Shown in pieces: positions 51,893-60,761 of a stretch of 64,000 nt of DNA (within the stretch, counting starts at the first letter, position 1; every line of letters starts with the position of its first letter). The stretch lies in assembly GCF_037646345.1 (NCBI RefSeq), contig NZ_JBBEWR010000001.1, forward strand, positions 1-64,000, in the 5' to 3' direction. This DNA is from Ascidiimonas aurantiaca. Lineage in GTDB: Bacteria; Bacteroidota; Bacteroidia; Flavobacteriales; Flavobacteriaceae. A program made the position numbers and the translations under genes. The notes under the pieces were generated by a model that had not been told where the DNA came from, made no database searches, and saw only the letters and a program-made list of their open reading frames with translations.

Positions 51893-52432
51893 ATGGAAAA
51901 CAAGACATTTACCATATCAGTATATTCAGAAAACAATGTAGGATTGTTAAACAGGATATCAGGTATCTTCCTGAAGAGGCATATCAACATTGAAAGCCTT
52001 AATGTTTCAGAATCAGAGATCGAGCACGTGTCACGCTTTGTTATTGTAGTGCATACTACAGAGAACTGGGTGAAGCGTATTGTAGGGCAGATAGAAAAGC
52101 AAATCGATGTAATAAAAGCATACTATCACACCAATGAAGAGACTATTTACCAGGAATCGGCACTGTTTAAAATATCGAGTAATCTGCTTTTTGACGATCT
52201 GCAGATACAACATATCATCAAAGAACACAATGCCACTATTGTAACAGTGTCCCGTGACTTTTTTGTAATAGCAAAAACAGGAGTAAGGAGTGAAATTGAA
52301 GCGTTGTACAAGATATTTCAGCCTTACGGCATTATGCAGTTTGTAAGGTCTGGAAGAATATCCGTTTCAAGAAATGAAATGAAAATATCTGCTCTTTTAA
52401 AAAAATTCCAGGGAATAACCACACAATCATAA
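51893..52432 (+). CDS. ilvN: Acetolactate synthase small (regulatory) subunit
   Basis: A 179-residue protein with an N-terminal ACT domain (FTISVYSENNVGLLNRISGI, FLKRHINIESLNVSESE) and the C-terminal ALS-small domain (IIKEHNATIVTVSRDFFVIA). It activates IlvB and carries valine feedback control. The ACT glycine-rich loop GLLNRIS is intact, so effector binding is possible. It is immediately downstream of ilvB and 24 bp before ilvC. Confidence 0.95.
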   Translation: MENKTFTISVYSENNVGLLNRISGIFLKRHINIESLNVSESEIEHVSRFVIVVHTTENWVKRIVGQIEKQIDVIKAYYHTNEETIYQESALFKISSNLLFDDLQIQHIIKEHNATIVTVSRDFFVIAKTGVRSEIEALYKIFQPYGIMQFVRSGRISVSRNEMKISALLKKFQGITTQS

Positions 52433-52456
52433 TACAATTTATATAACTTTTAAAAA

Positions 52457-53926
52457 ATGACAAATTATTTCAATACACTTTCTTTACGATCCAAGTTAGA
52501 ACAACTGGGTGTATGCGAGTTTATGGAGCATTCTGAATTTAGTGAAGGAGTAAAAAAGCTTTTGGGAAAGAAAATAGTGATCATAGGTTGTGGGGCCCAG
52601 GGGCTTAACCAGGGGTTAAATATGAGAGATTCGGGGCTTGATGTTTCTTATGCCTTGCGGGAAGAGGCCATTGTAAAGAAAAGGCCTTCTTTTAAGAATG
52701 CCACAGAGAACGGTTTTAAAACAGGCACCTATGAACAACTTATTCCCACCGCAGATCTGGTATGTAATCTAACTCCCGATAAACAGCATACCGCTGTAGT
52801 GAAAACAGTGATGCCACTAATGAAAAAAAATGCCATACTGTCTTATTCACATGGTTTTAATATTGTAGAAGAAGGTATGCAGATACGTAAAGATATTACC
52901 GTGATCATGGTAGCTCCCAAATGCCCAGGATCAGAAGTAAGAGAAGAGTATAAAAGGGGTTTTGGAGTACCCACCCTTATCGCAGTGCATCCGGAAAATG
53001 ATCATTTAGAGCAGGGGTTACCTGTAGCCAAAGCTTATGCGGCCGCTACCGGCGGACATCGTGCCGGAGTGTTACGATCATCTTTTGTAGCCGAGGTAAA
53101 ATCAGACCTTATGGGAGAACAAACCATATTATGTGGCTTGTTACAAACCGGATCTATACTTTGTTTTGACAAAATGGTAGAAAAAGGGGTTGCACCTCCC
53201 TACGCTGCCAGGCTGGTACAATACGGCTGGGAAACCATTACCGAAGCCTTAAAGCACGGAGGTATCACTCATATGATGGATAGGTTAAACAATCCATCAA
53301 AAATAGCAGCTTTTCAAAAATCAGAAGAGTTAAAAACCCTTATGCGGCCTTTGTTCAGAAAACATATGGATGATATTATGAGTGGCCATTTTTCGGAAAC
53401 TATGATGAAAGATTGGGCCAATAATGACAAACAATTACTTACCTGGCGCGAAGAAACCGCTCAAACCGCTTTCGAAAAAACCGAATCTGCATTACAGACC
53501 ATTCCTGAACAGGAGTACTTTGATCACGGAACTTTGATGGCTGCATTCGTGAAGGCGGGTGTTGAACTTGCTTTTGAAACCATGACCGAAACCGGTATCG
53601 TAGCCGAATCAGCCTATTACGAATCGCTTCATGAAACCCCTCTTATTGCCAATACCATAGCCAGAAAAAAATTGTATGAAATGAACCGCATCATTTCTGA
53701 TACCGCAGAATACGGATGCTACCTTTTTGATCACGCTTGTAAACCCCTGCTAAAGGAGTTTATGGAGCAAATAGATACACGCTTTATAGGTGAAGTATAT
53801 ACCAAAGATCATACAGTAGATAATAAGACGCTTATTGAAGTAAATCAGGCCATTAGAAATCATCCCATAGAGAAAGTAGGTGCTCGGCTAAGGAGTTCCA
53901 TGACTGCTATGAAAAAGATTGTTTAA
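52457..53926 (+). CDS. ilvC: Ketol-acid reductoisomerase, class II
   Basis: A 489-residue class II (E. coli-like, long) KARI with duplicated knotted C-terminal domain. The NADPH site is GKKIVIIGCGAQGLNQGLNM with GLDVSYALRE; the Mg-ligand regions are LMGEQTILCGLLQTG and the second-repeat EYFDHGTLMAAFVKAGVELA. It converts acetolactate to dihydroxyisovalerate. Its stop lies eight bases past a possible TTG start of ilvA. Confidence 0.97.
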   Translation: MTNYFNTLSLRSKLEQLGVCEFMEHSEFSEGVKKLLGKKIVIIGCGAQGLNQGLNMRDSGLDVSYALREEAIVKKRPSFKNATENGFKTGTYEQLIPTADLVCNLTPDKQHTAVVKTVMPLMKKNAILSYSHGFNIVEEGMQIRKDITVIMVAPKCPGSEVREEYKRGFGVPTLIAVHPENDHLEQGLPVAKAYAAATGGHRAGVLRSSFVAEVKSDLMGEQTILCGLLQTGSILCFDKMVEKGVAPPYAARLVQYGWETITEALKHGGITHMMDRLNNPSKIAAFQKSEELKTLMRPLFRKHMDDIMSGHFSETMMKDWANNDKQLLTWREETAQTAFEKTESALQTIPEQEYFDHGTLMAAFVKAGVELAFETMTETGIVAESAYYESLHETPLIANTIARKKLYEMNRIISDTAEYGCYLFDHACKPLLKEFMEQIDTRFIGEVYTKDHTVDNKTLIEVNQAIRNHPIEKVGARLRSSMTAMKKIV

Positions 53927-53939
53927 AAAAACATACGTC

Positions 53940-55202
53940 TTGAAAGTTAACACAACATACATACCCACCCTGGAAGATGTGACCCGGGCAGCATCGGTAC
54001 TACATTCGGTAGTACGCGAAACCCCGCTTACGTATAATAAAACTTATTCAGACCACTACGGGGCACAGGTGTTTTTAAAAAGAGAAGATCTGCAGGAGGT
54101 ACGCTCCTATAAAATAAGAGGCGCGTATCACAAAATATACGGACTCTCCGAAACTCAGAAAGCAAAAGGTATTGTTTGCGCCAGTGCCGGGAATCATGCC
54201 CAGGGGGTTGCTTTATCTTGTAAGAAACTAGGAATTAAAGGAACCATTTATATGCCGGTAACCACGCCCGGGCAAAAAATAGATCAGGTGCTAATGTTTG
54301 GCGGGGCGTTTGTAGATATTGTTTTACAAGGAGATACATTTGATGAAGCTAATGAAGAGGCATTAAAAATATGTAAGCAACAGGGAAAAGAGTTTGTACA
54401 TCCCTTTGATGATGAGCGTATAATAGAAGGGCAGGCCACAGTGGCCCTGGAAATACTGCATCAGAGCACCACAACTCCTGATTATCTTTTTGTTCCCGTA
54501 GGAGGTGGAGGGCTCATTGCGGGAACAATAAGTATTATTAAGGCATTATCGCCAGATACCAAAGTGGTGGGAGTAGAACCCAAAGGGGCTGCATCTATGA
54601 AAACATCTCTTTTAAAAAAAGAAAATGTGCTTCTGGAGAAGATAGATAAATTTGTAGATGGTGCTGCGGTGCAACGGGTAGGTAACAAAACATTTGAGAT
54701 CTGTAAACAATTGTTACCCGATATGGTTACTGTAGATGAAGGGTTAGTGTGCCAGACCATTCTGGACCTTTATAACAAAGATGCCATTGTCGTAGAACCT
54801 GCAGGAGCATTAACACTGGCGGCCCTGGAAACATACCGTTCTAAAATAAAGAACAAAAATATAGTTTGCGTGGTAAGTGGAAGCAATAATGATATTACCC
54901 GTACCGCAGAAATAAAAGAAAGAGCCCTTTTATATGCCAATTTAAAGCATTATTTTATTGTTCGATTTCCGCAAAGGGCAGGGGCCTTAAAACAGTTCGT
55001 GGCCGAGATACTGGGCCCCGATGATGATATTACCCACTTTGAGTATTCTAAAAAACACAGTAGAGAAAAAGGACCGGCAGTAGTAGGCATCGAACTGAAA
55101 AAGAAAGAGGATCTGTACCCATTGATTGAAAGGATGAAAGTTCACAACTTTTATGGAGACTATTTAAATGACAAACCGGATTTATTTCAATTTTTAGTAT
55201 AA
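53940..55202 (+). CDS. ilvA: Threonine deaminase (threonine ammonia-lyase)
   Basis: A 420-residue PLP enzyme giving 2-oxobutyrate for isoleucine. The PLP-Lys is in REDLQEVRSYKIRGAY, the phosphate cup in VPVGGGGLIAG, and CASAGNHAQGVALSC is intact. A single ACT-like domain ends the protein (HYFIVRFPQRAGALKQFVAE), as in the shorter IlvA form; feedback by isoleucine is plausible. No ATG is available: TTG at 53940 (MKVNTTYIPTLEDV) is my choice; TTG at 53919 overlapping ilvC is the alternative. Confidence 0.92.
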   Translation: MKVNTTYIPTLEDVTRAASVLHSVVRETPLTYNKTYSDHYGAQVFLKREDLQEVRSYKIRGAYHKIYGLSETQKAKGIVCASAGNHAQGVALSCKKLGIKGTIYMPVTTPGQKIDQVLMFGGAFVDIVLQGDTFDEANEEALKICKQQGKEFVHPFDDERIIEGQATVALEILHQSTTTPDYLFVPVGGGGLIAGTISIIKALSPDTKVVGVEPKGAASMKTSLLKKENVLLEKIDKFVDGAAVQRVGNKTFEICKQLLPDMVTVDEGLVCQTILDLYNKDAIVVEPAGALTLAALETYRSKIKNKNIVCVVSGSNNDITRTAEIKERALLYANLKHYFIVRFPQRAGALKQFVAEILGPDDDITHFEYSKKHSREKGPAVVGIELKKKEDLYPLIERMKVHNFYGDYLNDKPDLFQFLV

Positions 55203-55215
55203 TGTTATAATACAT

Positions 55216-56808
55216 ATGAAAACAATACAAATTTCAATACCCGAAAAATTCCGAATAAATACCCCTATTCATCAGGACCATTACCTAATAAATGGAGAGT
55301 TGAAGCCCTGGAAGGGCAAAGTCACAGAAGTGTATTCAACCATTTCCAGCACCGATATCTATGAGCCTACACTTTTAGGGACCATTCCTTACATGGAAGA
55401 AAATGAGGCTCTTGAGGCATTAGATGCAGCATATCATGCCTATCGAAAAGGGCAGGGGGCATGGCCTACCATGAAAGTGGCAGACCGTATTGCCAGTATG
55501 GAGAGTTTTGTAAAACAAATGGAAACTAAAAAAGATGAGGTAGTAAAACTCCTGATGTGGGAAATTGGAAAGACCTTACCCGATTCTGAAAAGGAGTTTG
55601 ACCGAACGGTTGAGTATATCTACGATACTATTGAAGAATATAAACAATTGGATAGGGATAGCGCCAAATTCTTAAAGAGAGACGGGGTTTATGCACATAT
55701 TCGAAGAGGGCCGTTAGGTGTGGTCTTATGTCTGGGCCCTTACAATTATCCGCTTAACGAGACTTTTGCTTTACTTATACCCGCACTTATAATGGGCAAC
55801 ACGGTGGTCTTTAAACCGGCAAAGCACGGAGTGTTGTTAATTTCACCGTTATTAGAAGCTTTTAAGAACAGTTTTCCAAAAGGCGTAGTCAATATTTTAT
55901 ACGGTAGAGGGCGACAGGTAGCCGCTCCCATAATGAAAACCGGAAAGATCGATGTATTGGCACTAATAGGTAACAGTAAATCTGCCATAGCCTTACAAGA
56001 TCAACACCCTAATAAAAATCGTCTCAGACTGGTGCTGGGCCTTGAAGCAAAAAATCCGGCTATTGTATTGCCTGATGCAGATCTCGACCTGGCGATAGAT
56101 GAATGTATTGCAGGGACTCTTTCATTTAACGGGCAACGATGTACTGCTCTTAAGATTGTATATGTGCACGAAGCAGTAAGAGAAGAGTTCAACCAAAGGT
56201 TTGCACAACGGGTAGATGCACTTCCTTTTGGTAACCCCTGGGATGATGGCGTAAAACTTACCCCGTTACCAGAACCGGGAAAACCGGATTACATTGAAGA
56301 ATTATTGACCGATGCCCGGGAAAAAGGGGGGCGAATACTCAATAAAAAAGGAGGAAAGCGAAGTGAGAATTATATTTTTCCCGCCGTAGTTTATCCTGTA
56401 GAAAAAAATATGCGTTTATATGAGGAAGAACAGTTTGGTCCGGTAATTCCCATAAGATCTTTTACAGATATACAACAACCTTTGGAAGATATGGCACAAT
56501 CAAATTACGGGCAACAGGTAAGCCTTTTCGGGAGCGATGTATATACACTCTCCCCCCTTATAGATGCTCTGGTAAATCTGGTATGCAGAGTAAACCTTAA
56601 CAGCGCCTGCCAGCGAGGGCCGGATGTTTATCCTTTTACAGGGAGGAAGGATTCTGCAGTAAGTACATTAAGTGTACATGATGCACTCCGTTCTTTTTCC
56701 ATCAGGACTTTTGTGGCATCAAAAGATAACCCATATAATAATGAGATACTCAAAAAATTACTGGAAACCAAGGTCTCCAATTTTATGAGTACCGATTACA
56801 TTCTATAA
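55216..56808 (+). CDS. gapN: NADP-dependent glyceraldehyde-3-phosphate dehydrogenase (GapN-like ALDH)
   Basis: A 530-residue ALDH of the non-phosphorylating GAPDH type. It has LGPYNYPLNETFALLIPALI, FKPAKHGVLLISPLLEAF, general-base Glu in LGLEAKNPAIVLPDADLDLA, active Cys in SFNGQRCTALKIVYVHE, and SACQRGPDVYPFTGRKDSAV near the C-terminus. It should oxidise glyceraldehyde-3-phosphate to 3-phosphoglycerate, producing NADPH. It lies 13 bp after ilvA as the last gene of the operon; NADPH supply for IlvC would explain the link. Confidence 0.88.
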   Translation: MKTIQISIPEKFRINTPIHQDHYLINGELKPWKGKVTEVYSTISSTDIYEPTLLGTIPYMEENEALEALDAAYHAYRKGQGAWPTMKVADRIASMESFVKQMETKKDEVVKLLMWEIGKTLPDSEKEFDRTVEYIYDTIEEYKQLDRDSAKFLKRDGVYAHIRRGPLGVVLCLGPYNYPLNETFALLIPALIMGNTVVFKPAKHGVLLISPLLEAFKNSFPKGVVNILYGRGRQVAAPIMKTGKIDVLALIGNSKSAIALQDQHPNKNRLRLVLGLEAKNPAIVLPDADLDLAIDECIAGTLSFNGQRCTALKIVYVHEAVREEFNQRFAQRVDALPFGNPWDDGVKLTPLPEPGKPDYIEELLTDAREKGGRILNKKGGKRSENYIFPAVVYPVEKNMRLYEEEQFGPVIPIRSFTDIQQPLEDMAQSNYGQQVSLFGSDVYTLSPLIDALVNLVCRVNLNSACQRGPDVYPFTGRKDSAVSTLSVHDALRSFSIRTFVASKDNPYNNEILKKLLETKVSNFMSTDYIL

Positions 56809-56812
56809 AATA

Positions 56813-56840
56813 TAAGGGCGATTTAAAAAAATCGCCCTTA
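56813..56840. terminator. Terminator of the ilv-gapN operon
   Basis: AAGGGCGATTT and AAATCGCCCTT form an 11-base stem with AAAA in the loop, followed by ATTTTC on the + strand. It may also close the peptide genes on the - strand. Confidence 0.9.
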
Positions 56841-56848
56841 TTTTCTAC

Positions 56849-57048
56849 TTATGGATATGTATTCTTGATCCAGAAACAGGGTATATCTGGAAATACGCTA
56901 AATAAGGTAGTTTCACATTTTCCCGTACCAAAACATTCCGGCTGGGTTATTAAAAGAGCCATTACTCACCTTTTATAGAACTTACTTTTAGATTGGTTGG
57001 TAATGCAACTTTTTTTAGTGCCAGTTTGTTTAATATGTACTTTTTTAT
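56849..57048 (-). pseudogene. Third RiPP precursor gene, decayed
   Basis: The leader KKYILNKLALKKVALPTNLK, then VSSIKGE, starts at an ATA codon where its two paralogues have ATG. One G is missing (TCAT-AAAAAAG versus TCATGAAAAAAG). The leader frame then stops, while the core continues in a different frame as ECFGTGKCETTLFSVFPDIP and CFW, homologous to the second peptide's core (ECWGTPRCESTLFTVFPITPC). Two lesions therefore disable it. Position and order match a tandem duplication. Confidence 0.7.
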
Positions 57049-57142
57049 GAACCTTTCTTTAAACAGGTAAAAACTCAATAGTTGATATATACAGGAAATA
57101 GTATTTTTTAAACCACACTTCCCGAATATTTGAGTTATTATC

Positions 57143-57316
57143 TTAGTAGCATGGGGTAATGGGAAATACGGTAAACAATGTACTTTCGCATCTGGGCGTA
57201 CCCCAGCATTCAATTTCATTATTAACTGAGCGAAGTCCGCCCTTGATAGAATGAGTCTTTAAGTTGGCTATAGAATTTCTCTTTAATGTCAACTTGTTGA
57301 TTTGTACTTTTTTCAT
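57143..57316 (-). CDS. RiPP precursor peptide 2 (class I lanthipeptide-type leader)
   Basis: A 57-residue peptide. The leader is MKKVQINKLTLKRNSIANLK, THSIKGG with Gly26-Gly27. The 30-residue core has Cys37, Cys43 and Cys56 and the sequence ECWGTPRCESTLFTVFPITP, then CY. The Lys-rich leader with L-x-L-K-x-x-x-I and a double-Gly end is the pattern of Bacteroidota class I lanthipeptide precursors. Ser and Thr before Cys could form thioether rings if a LanB/LanC pair acts in trans. It is 30 bp downstream of peptide 1. Confidence 0.75.
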   Translation of the reverse strand: MKKVQINKLTLKRNSIANLKTHSIKGGLRSVNNEIECWGTPRCESTLFTVFPITPCY

Positions 57317-57346
57317 GATTTTTAATTTTAGAGGAATGGATAAACA

Positions 57347-57529
57347 TTAATAGCAGGGGATACCGGGCCATGAATACAGAGGTGTATCACATCTGCGGGT
57401 GCAACCACATAAGCTTTCATCTGGGTTATTTATCGATTGTAAGCCCCCTGATAGTTGGTCTGCCATTAACTTGGAAACGGTTTGTTTTGAAAAACGGAGT
57501 TTTTCCGATGTTAAATGTGCTTTTTTCAT
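57347..57529 (-). CDS. RiPP precursor peptide 1 (class I lanthipeptide-type leader)
   Basis: A 60-residue peptide. The leader is MKKAHLTSEKLRFSKQTVSK, then LMADQLSGG (Gly28-Gly29). The core carries Cys41, Cys43, Cys47 and Cys59: LCGCTRRCDTPLYSWPGIPC and Y. The core shares C-x-x-x-x-(R/K)C(D/E)-x-x-L(Y/F) and a final P-C-Y with peptide 2. It is first of three tandem copies on the - strand, in the gap between two large convergent operons. No modification, protease or export gene is nearby, so maturation would depend on enzymes elsewhere in the genome. Confidence 0.75.
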   Translation of the reverse strand: MKKAHLTSEKLRFSKQTVSKLMADQLSGGLQSINNPDESLCGCTRRCDTPLYSWPGIPCY

Positions 57530-57616
57530 AATAAAGAGTGTTTAATATATTTTTCTTACTACAATATAAGTAATTAGTGTAAAAAATATATGATAATTAA
57601 CACATTTAACAAAAAA

Positions 57617-57634
57617 CCCGGAAATATTCCCGGG
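57617..57634 (-). terminator. Terminator of the leu operon
   Basis: On the - strand CCCGG-GAATATTT-CCGGG is followed by TTTTTTG, 25 bp after the leuB stop codon. Confidence 0.75.
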
Positions 57635-57658
57635 CTTTTCCTACTAAAAATAAATCAA

Positions 57659-58777
57659 CTAAATAATGGTGGACTGACCAAAATTTATGTTTTCCTGATT
57701 AAGTTTCAACTCTTCATCTATATGCAAAATATATTCAGCTATAAAATCGCCTACTTTTTGGGTACCGTAACTACTATTGGGATCCAGATCGGTGGTTACA
57801 ATACCGGTTTCCAGTGCTTTTTCTACGGCTAACCGAACTGTATGGGCCTCTTCAATCAACTGAAAGTGCTCAAGAAGCATAGCGGCAGAGAGAATGGAAG
57901 CTATAGGGTTGGCAATGTCTTTTCCTTTAGCCTGCGGATATGAGCCGTGTATGGGTTCAAACAAAGCATTTTCATCGCCTATAGAGGCCGAAGCAAGAAG
58001 CCCTATAGACCCTCCAATGACACTAGCTTCATCAGAAATAATATCCCCAAACATATTTTCGGTTAATATGACATCAAATTGAGTGGGATTGAGTATAATT
58101 TGCATGGCAGCATTATCTACGAACAAAAAGTCCAGTTCTACATTTTCATAGCTCTTTGCTATTTCGGTTACTACTTTTCTCCATAAGCGGGAAGTCTCCA
58201 ATACATTTGCCTTATCTACCAGGGTTAGTTTTTGCTTTCGGTTTCGCGCGGCTTTAAAAGCCAGGTGGGCTATGCGTTGAATTTCTTTTTCGGTATAGCT
58301 GCAAAGATCTGATGCTTCGGTACCTTTTTCATTCTTCTTTTTTTCCCCAAAGTAAATTCCGCCGGTAAGTTCTCTGTAAATGGTAAAGTCTGTTCCTTCA
58401 ATAATATGCTTTTTAAGCGGCGATTTATCAATAAGGCTTTCATATGCCTTTACCGGCCTTATGTTCGCAAATAACCCCAGAGATTTTCGAAGACGTAAAA
58501 GTCCTTGTTCCGGTCTTATTTTCGCTTCGGGGTCTGTGTCGTATTTCGGGTCTCCAATGGCACCAAACAATACGGCGTCACTTTTTTCACAAAGAGTAAG
58601 GGTCTCTTCGGGTAACGGATTTCCGGTTTTCTCAATGGCAACAGCACCTACCGGAGCATTGGTAAAAGAAAAAGTATGACCAAAGGTTTCTCCAATGGCC
58701 TGTAATGCTTTTACAGCTTGCGATGTTACTTCGGGCCCTATGCCGTCTCCTGCCAGTACAGCTATGGTTAATTTCAT
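57659..58777 (-). CDS. leuB: 3-Isopropylmalate dehydrogenase
   Basis: A 372-residue beta-decarboxylating dehydrogenase of leucine synthesis. IAVLAGDGIGPEVTSQAVKA is the N-terminal motif; substrate-binding Arg residues lie in KIRPEQGLLRLRKSLGLFAN and YRELTGGIYFGE; the Mg/substrate Asp block is LTENMFGDIISDEASVIGGS; and the NAD loop is EPIHGSYPQAKGKDIANPIA. Standard length. Its ATG overlaps the leuD stop (ATGA), so it is translationally coupled and last in leuACDB. Confidence 0.97.
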   Translation of the reverse strand: MKLTIAVLAGDGIGPEVTSQAVKALQAIGETFGHTFSFTNAPVGAVAIEKTGNPLPEETLTLCEKSDAVLFGAIGDPKYDTDPEAKIRPEQGLLRLRKSLGLFANIRPVKAYESLIDKSPLKKHIIEGTDFTIYRELTGGIYFGEKKKNEKGTEASDLCSYTEKEIQRIAHLAFKAARNRKQKLTLVDKANVLETSRLWRKVVTEIAKSYENVELDFLFVDNAAMQIILNPTQFDVILTENMFGDIISDEASVIGGSIGLLASASIGDENALFEPIHGSYPQAKGKDIANPIASILSAAMLLEHFQLIEEAHTVRLAVEKALETGIVTTDLDPNSSYGTQKVGDFIAEYILHIDEELKLNQENINFGQSTII

Positions 58778-59373
58778 GTTTTCCAGATGTTTTTTTGGGT
58801 TTCAAAAGCTTTTATAATTTCTTTTTTACTTACTAAAAAGTCAATATCGTCATATCCATTTATAAGACACATTTTTTTGTATGTATCTATTTCAAACCGT
58901 TCTGTCGTCATACTATTTTCAACAGAAATGGATTGATTTTCAAGATCAATATGAATGAGGGTTTTAGGGTTTTGTTGAACAATGACCATAAGGCTATTTA
59001 AAAATGCAGGAGATACCTGAACTGGTAAAATGCCGTTGTTTAAAGCGTTTCCTTTAAAAATATCTGCAAAAAAACTGGATACGATCACTTTAAATCCGTA
59101 GTCTGCAAGAGCCCAGGCAGCATGTTCTCTGCTCGATCCACACCCAAAGTTGTCTCCGGCCACCAGTATCTTACCACTATATCTCCCGGTATTAAGCACA
59201 AAAGTATCATTAATATCCCCGTCTTTATGGTAGCGCCAGTCCCTGAAAAGGTTTTCTCCAAAACCATGCCTACTGGTTGCTTTCAGAAATCTTGCAGGAA
59301 TGATCTGATCAGTATCAATATTTTCAATGGGTAAAGGAACCGCAGTGGAAGTAACTATGGTAAATTTTTCCAT
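58774..59373 (-). CDS. leuD: 3-Isopropylmalate dehydratase small subunit
   Basis: A 199-residue LeuD: PLPIENIDTDQIIPARFLKA, the swivel motif GDNFGCGSSREHAAWALADY, FFADIFKGNALNNGILPVQV. With LeuC it isomerises 2- to 3-isopropylmalate. The ATG at 59373 (MEKFTIVTS) is chosen; nine residues of upstream open frame overlap leuC and are not typical. It is one base away from leuC. Confidence 0.96.
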   Translation of the reverse strand: MEKFTIVTSTAVPLPIENIDTDQIIPARFLKATSRHGFGENLFRDWRYHKDGDINDTFVLNTGRYSGKILVAGDNFGCGSSREHAAWALADYGFKVIVSSFFADIFKGNALNNGILPVQVSPAFLNSLMVIVQQNPKTLIHIDLENQSISVENSMTTERFEIDTYKKMCLINGYDDIDFLVSKKEIIKAFETQKNIWKT

Positions 59374-59374
59374 A

Positions 59375-60757
59375 TTAGTTAAGATGTTGGGTAATATCAA
59401 TTAGTTTTCCTTCAACTGCCGTAGCAGCGGCTATTAACGGGCTTGCCAGAATAGTACGGGCTCCCTGACCCTGTCGTCCTTCAAAATTTCTATTGGAGGT
59501 AGAAACACAGTACTCGCCGGAAGGTACTTTGTCTTCATTCATACCCAGACAGGCAGAGCAACCCGGTTGCCTAATCTCAAAGCCGGCTTCCTCAAAAATA
59601 CCATCCAGCCCTTCATCGGTGATTTGCTGAGCTACCTGTTGAGAACCGGGTACAATAAGTGCATTTACATGCACGGCTTTCTTTTTGCCTTTTATGTAAG
59701 AGGCAACTACTCTAAAGTCTTCAATGCGAGAGTTCGTACAGCTGCCTATAAAAACATAATTTATGCGTTTGTTCAGTAATGATTCTCCTTTTTGGAACCC
59801 CATATATTGAAGAGACTTTTCAAAAGAAGCATCATCTACCGCAGGGATGTGACCATTGATCTTAATACCCATACCCGGATTGGTACCATAGGTTATCATA
59901 GGAGCGATGTCTTTGGCATCGAAGAAAAACTCTTTATCAAATGTGGCTCCTTCATCGGTTTTTAAGGTACTCCAGTAGGCAATGCGATCTTTTAATTTGG
60001 TTTCATCAGGCGCAAACCTGCGTCCCGAAAGGTATTTAAAGGTGGTAGCATCAGGAGCGATCATTCCTCCGCGCGCCCCCATTTCAATACTCATATTGCA
60101 TACCGTCATACGTCCTTCCATACTCATGTTCTCAAAAACATCACCTGCGTATTCTACAAAATGGCCGGTACCGGCATTGGTGCCCAATTGGGCAATGATG
60201 TAGAGGATCACATCTTTAGGTAAAACACCTTTTGCTAAAGTTCCGTTCACGGTGACCCTCATTTTTTTTGGTTTATATAACAAGAGGCATTGGCTGGCAA
60301 AAACCTGTGCCACCTGGCTGGTTCCTATACCAAAAGCAATAGTGCCAAATGCCCCGTGTGTAGAAGTATGGCTATCACCACAAACAATGGTCATACCCGG
60401 TTGTGTAATTCCTAACTCGGGGGCCATTACATGCACAATTCCCTGGTAGGGATGTCCAAGTCCATACAGGGTAATACCGTATTTATTGCAATTTTCGGTG
60501 AGTTGTGCAACCTGGTTTCGGGAAAGCAGATCTTTAATAGGAAGGTGTTGGTTTTTTGTGGGCACATTATGATCGGCCGTTGCAACCGTATTCTCAGGCC
60601 GAAAGAAAGGAATATTCCTTTTTTCCAGTTCTGTAAAAGCCTGGGGGCTCGTAACTTCGTGGATGAGGTGCTTGTCGATATATAAGATCTGCGGGCCGTT
60701 GGTAATACTTTCAACTACATGGCTATCCCAGACTTTATCAAAAAGTGTTTTTTTCAT
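59375..60757 (-). CDS. leuC: 3-Isopropylmalate dehydratase large subunit
   Basis: A 460-residue aconitase-family protein. The 4Fe-4S Cys ligands are in VFIGSCTNSRIEDF and GCSACLGMNEDK; GDSHTSTHGAFGTIAFGIGT is conserved. The ATG at 60757 gives the standard start MKKTLFDKVWDSH; the open frame extends upstream into leuA and would add 36 unlikely residues. It is four bases after leuA, so co-transcribed and coupled. Confidence 0.97.
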   Translation of the reverse strand: MKKTLFDKVWDSHVVESITNGPQILYIDKHLIHEVTSPQAFTELEKRNIPFFRPENTVATADHNVPTKNQHLPIKDLLSRNQVAQLTENCNKYGITLYGLGHPYQGIVHVMAPELGITQPGMTIVCGDSHTSTHGAFGTIAFGIGTSQVAQVFASQCLLLYKPKKMRVTVNGTLAKGVLPKDVILYIIAQLGTNAGTGHFVEYAGDVFENMSMEGRMTVCNMSIEMGARGGMIAPDATTFKYLSGRRFAPDETKLKDRIAYWSTLKTDEGATFDKEFFFDAKDIAPMITYGTNPGMGIKINGHIPAVDDASFEKSLQYMGFQKGESLLNKRINYVFIGSCTNSRIEDFRVVASYIKGKKKAVHVNALIVPGSQQVAQQITDEGLDGIFEEAGFEIRQPGCSACLGMNEDKVPSGEYCVSTSNRNFEGRQGQGARTILASPLIAAATAVEGKLIDITQHLN

Positions 60758-60761
60758 TTCT

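Noticed and set aside
56962..57219. An 85-codon minus-strand ORF overlapping the peptide genes
   Set aside because: Its first part is an out-of-frame reading of peptide 2, and its last 27 residues are the leader of the third precursor. The peptide genes in their own frames share a common leader-core plan, so the long ORF is accidental.
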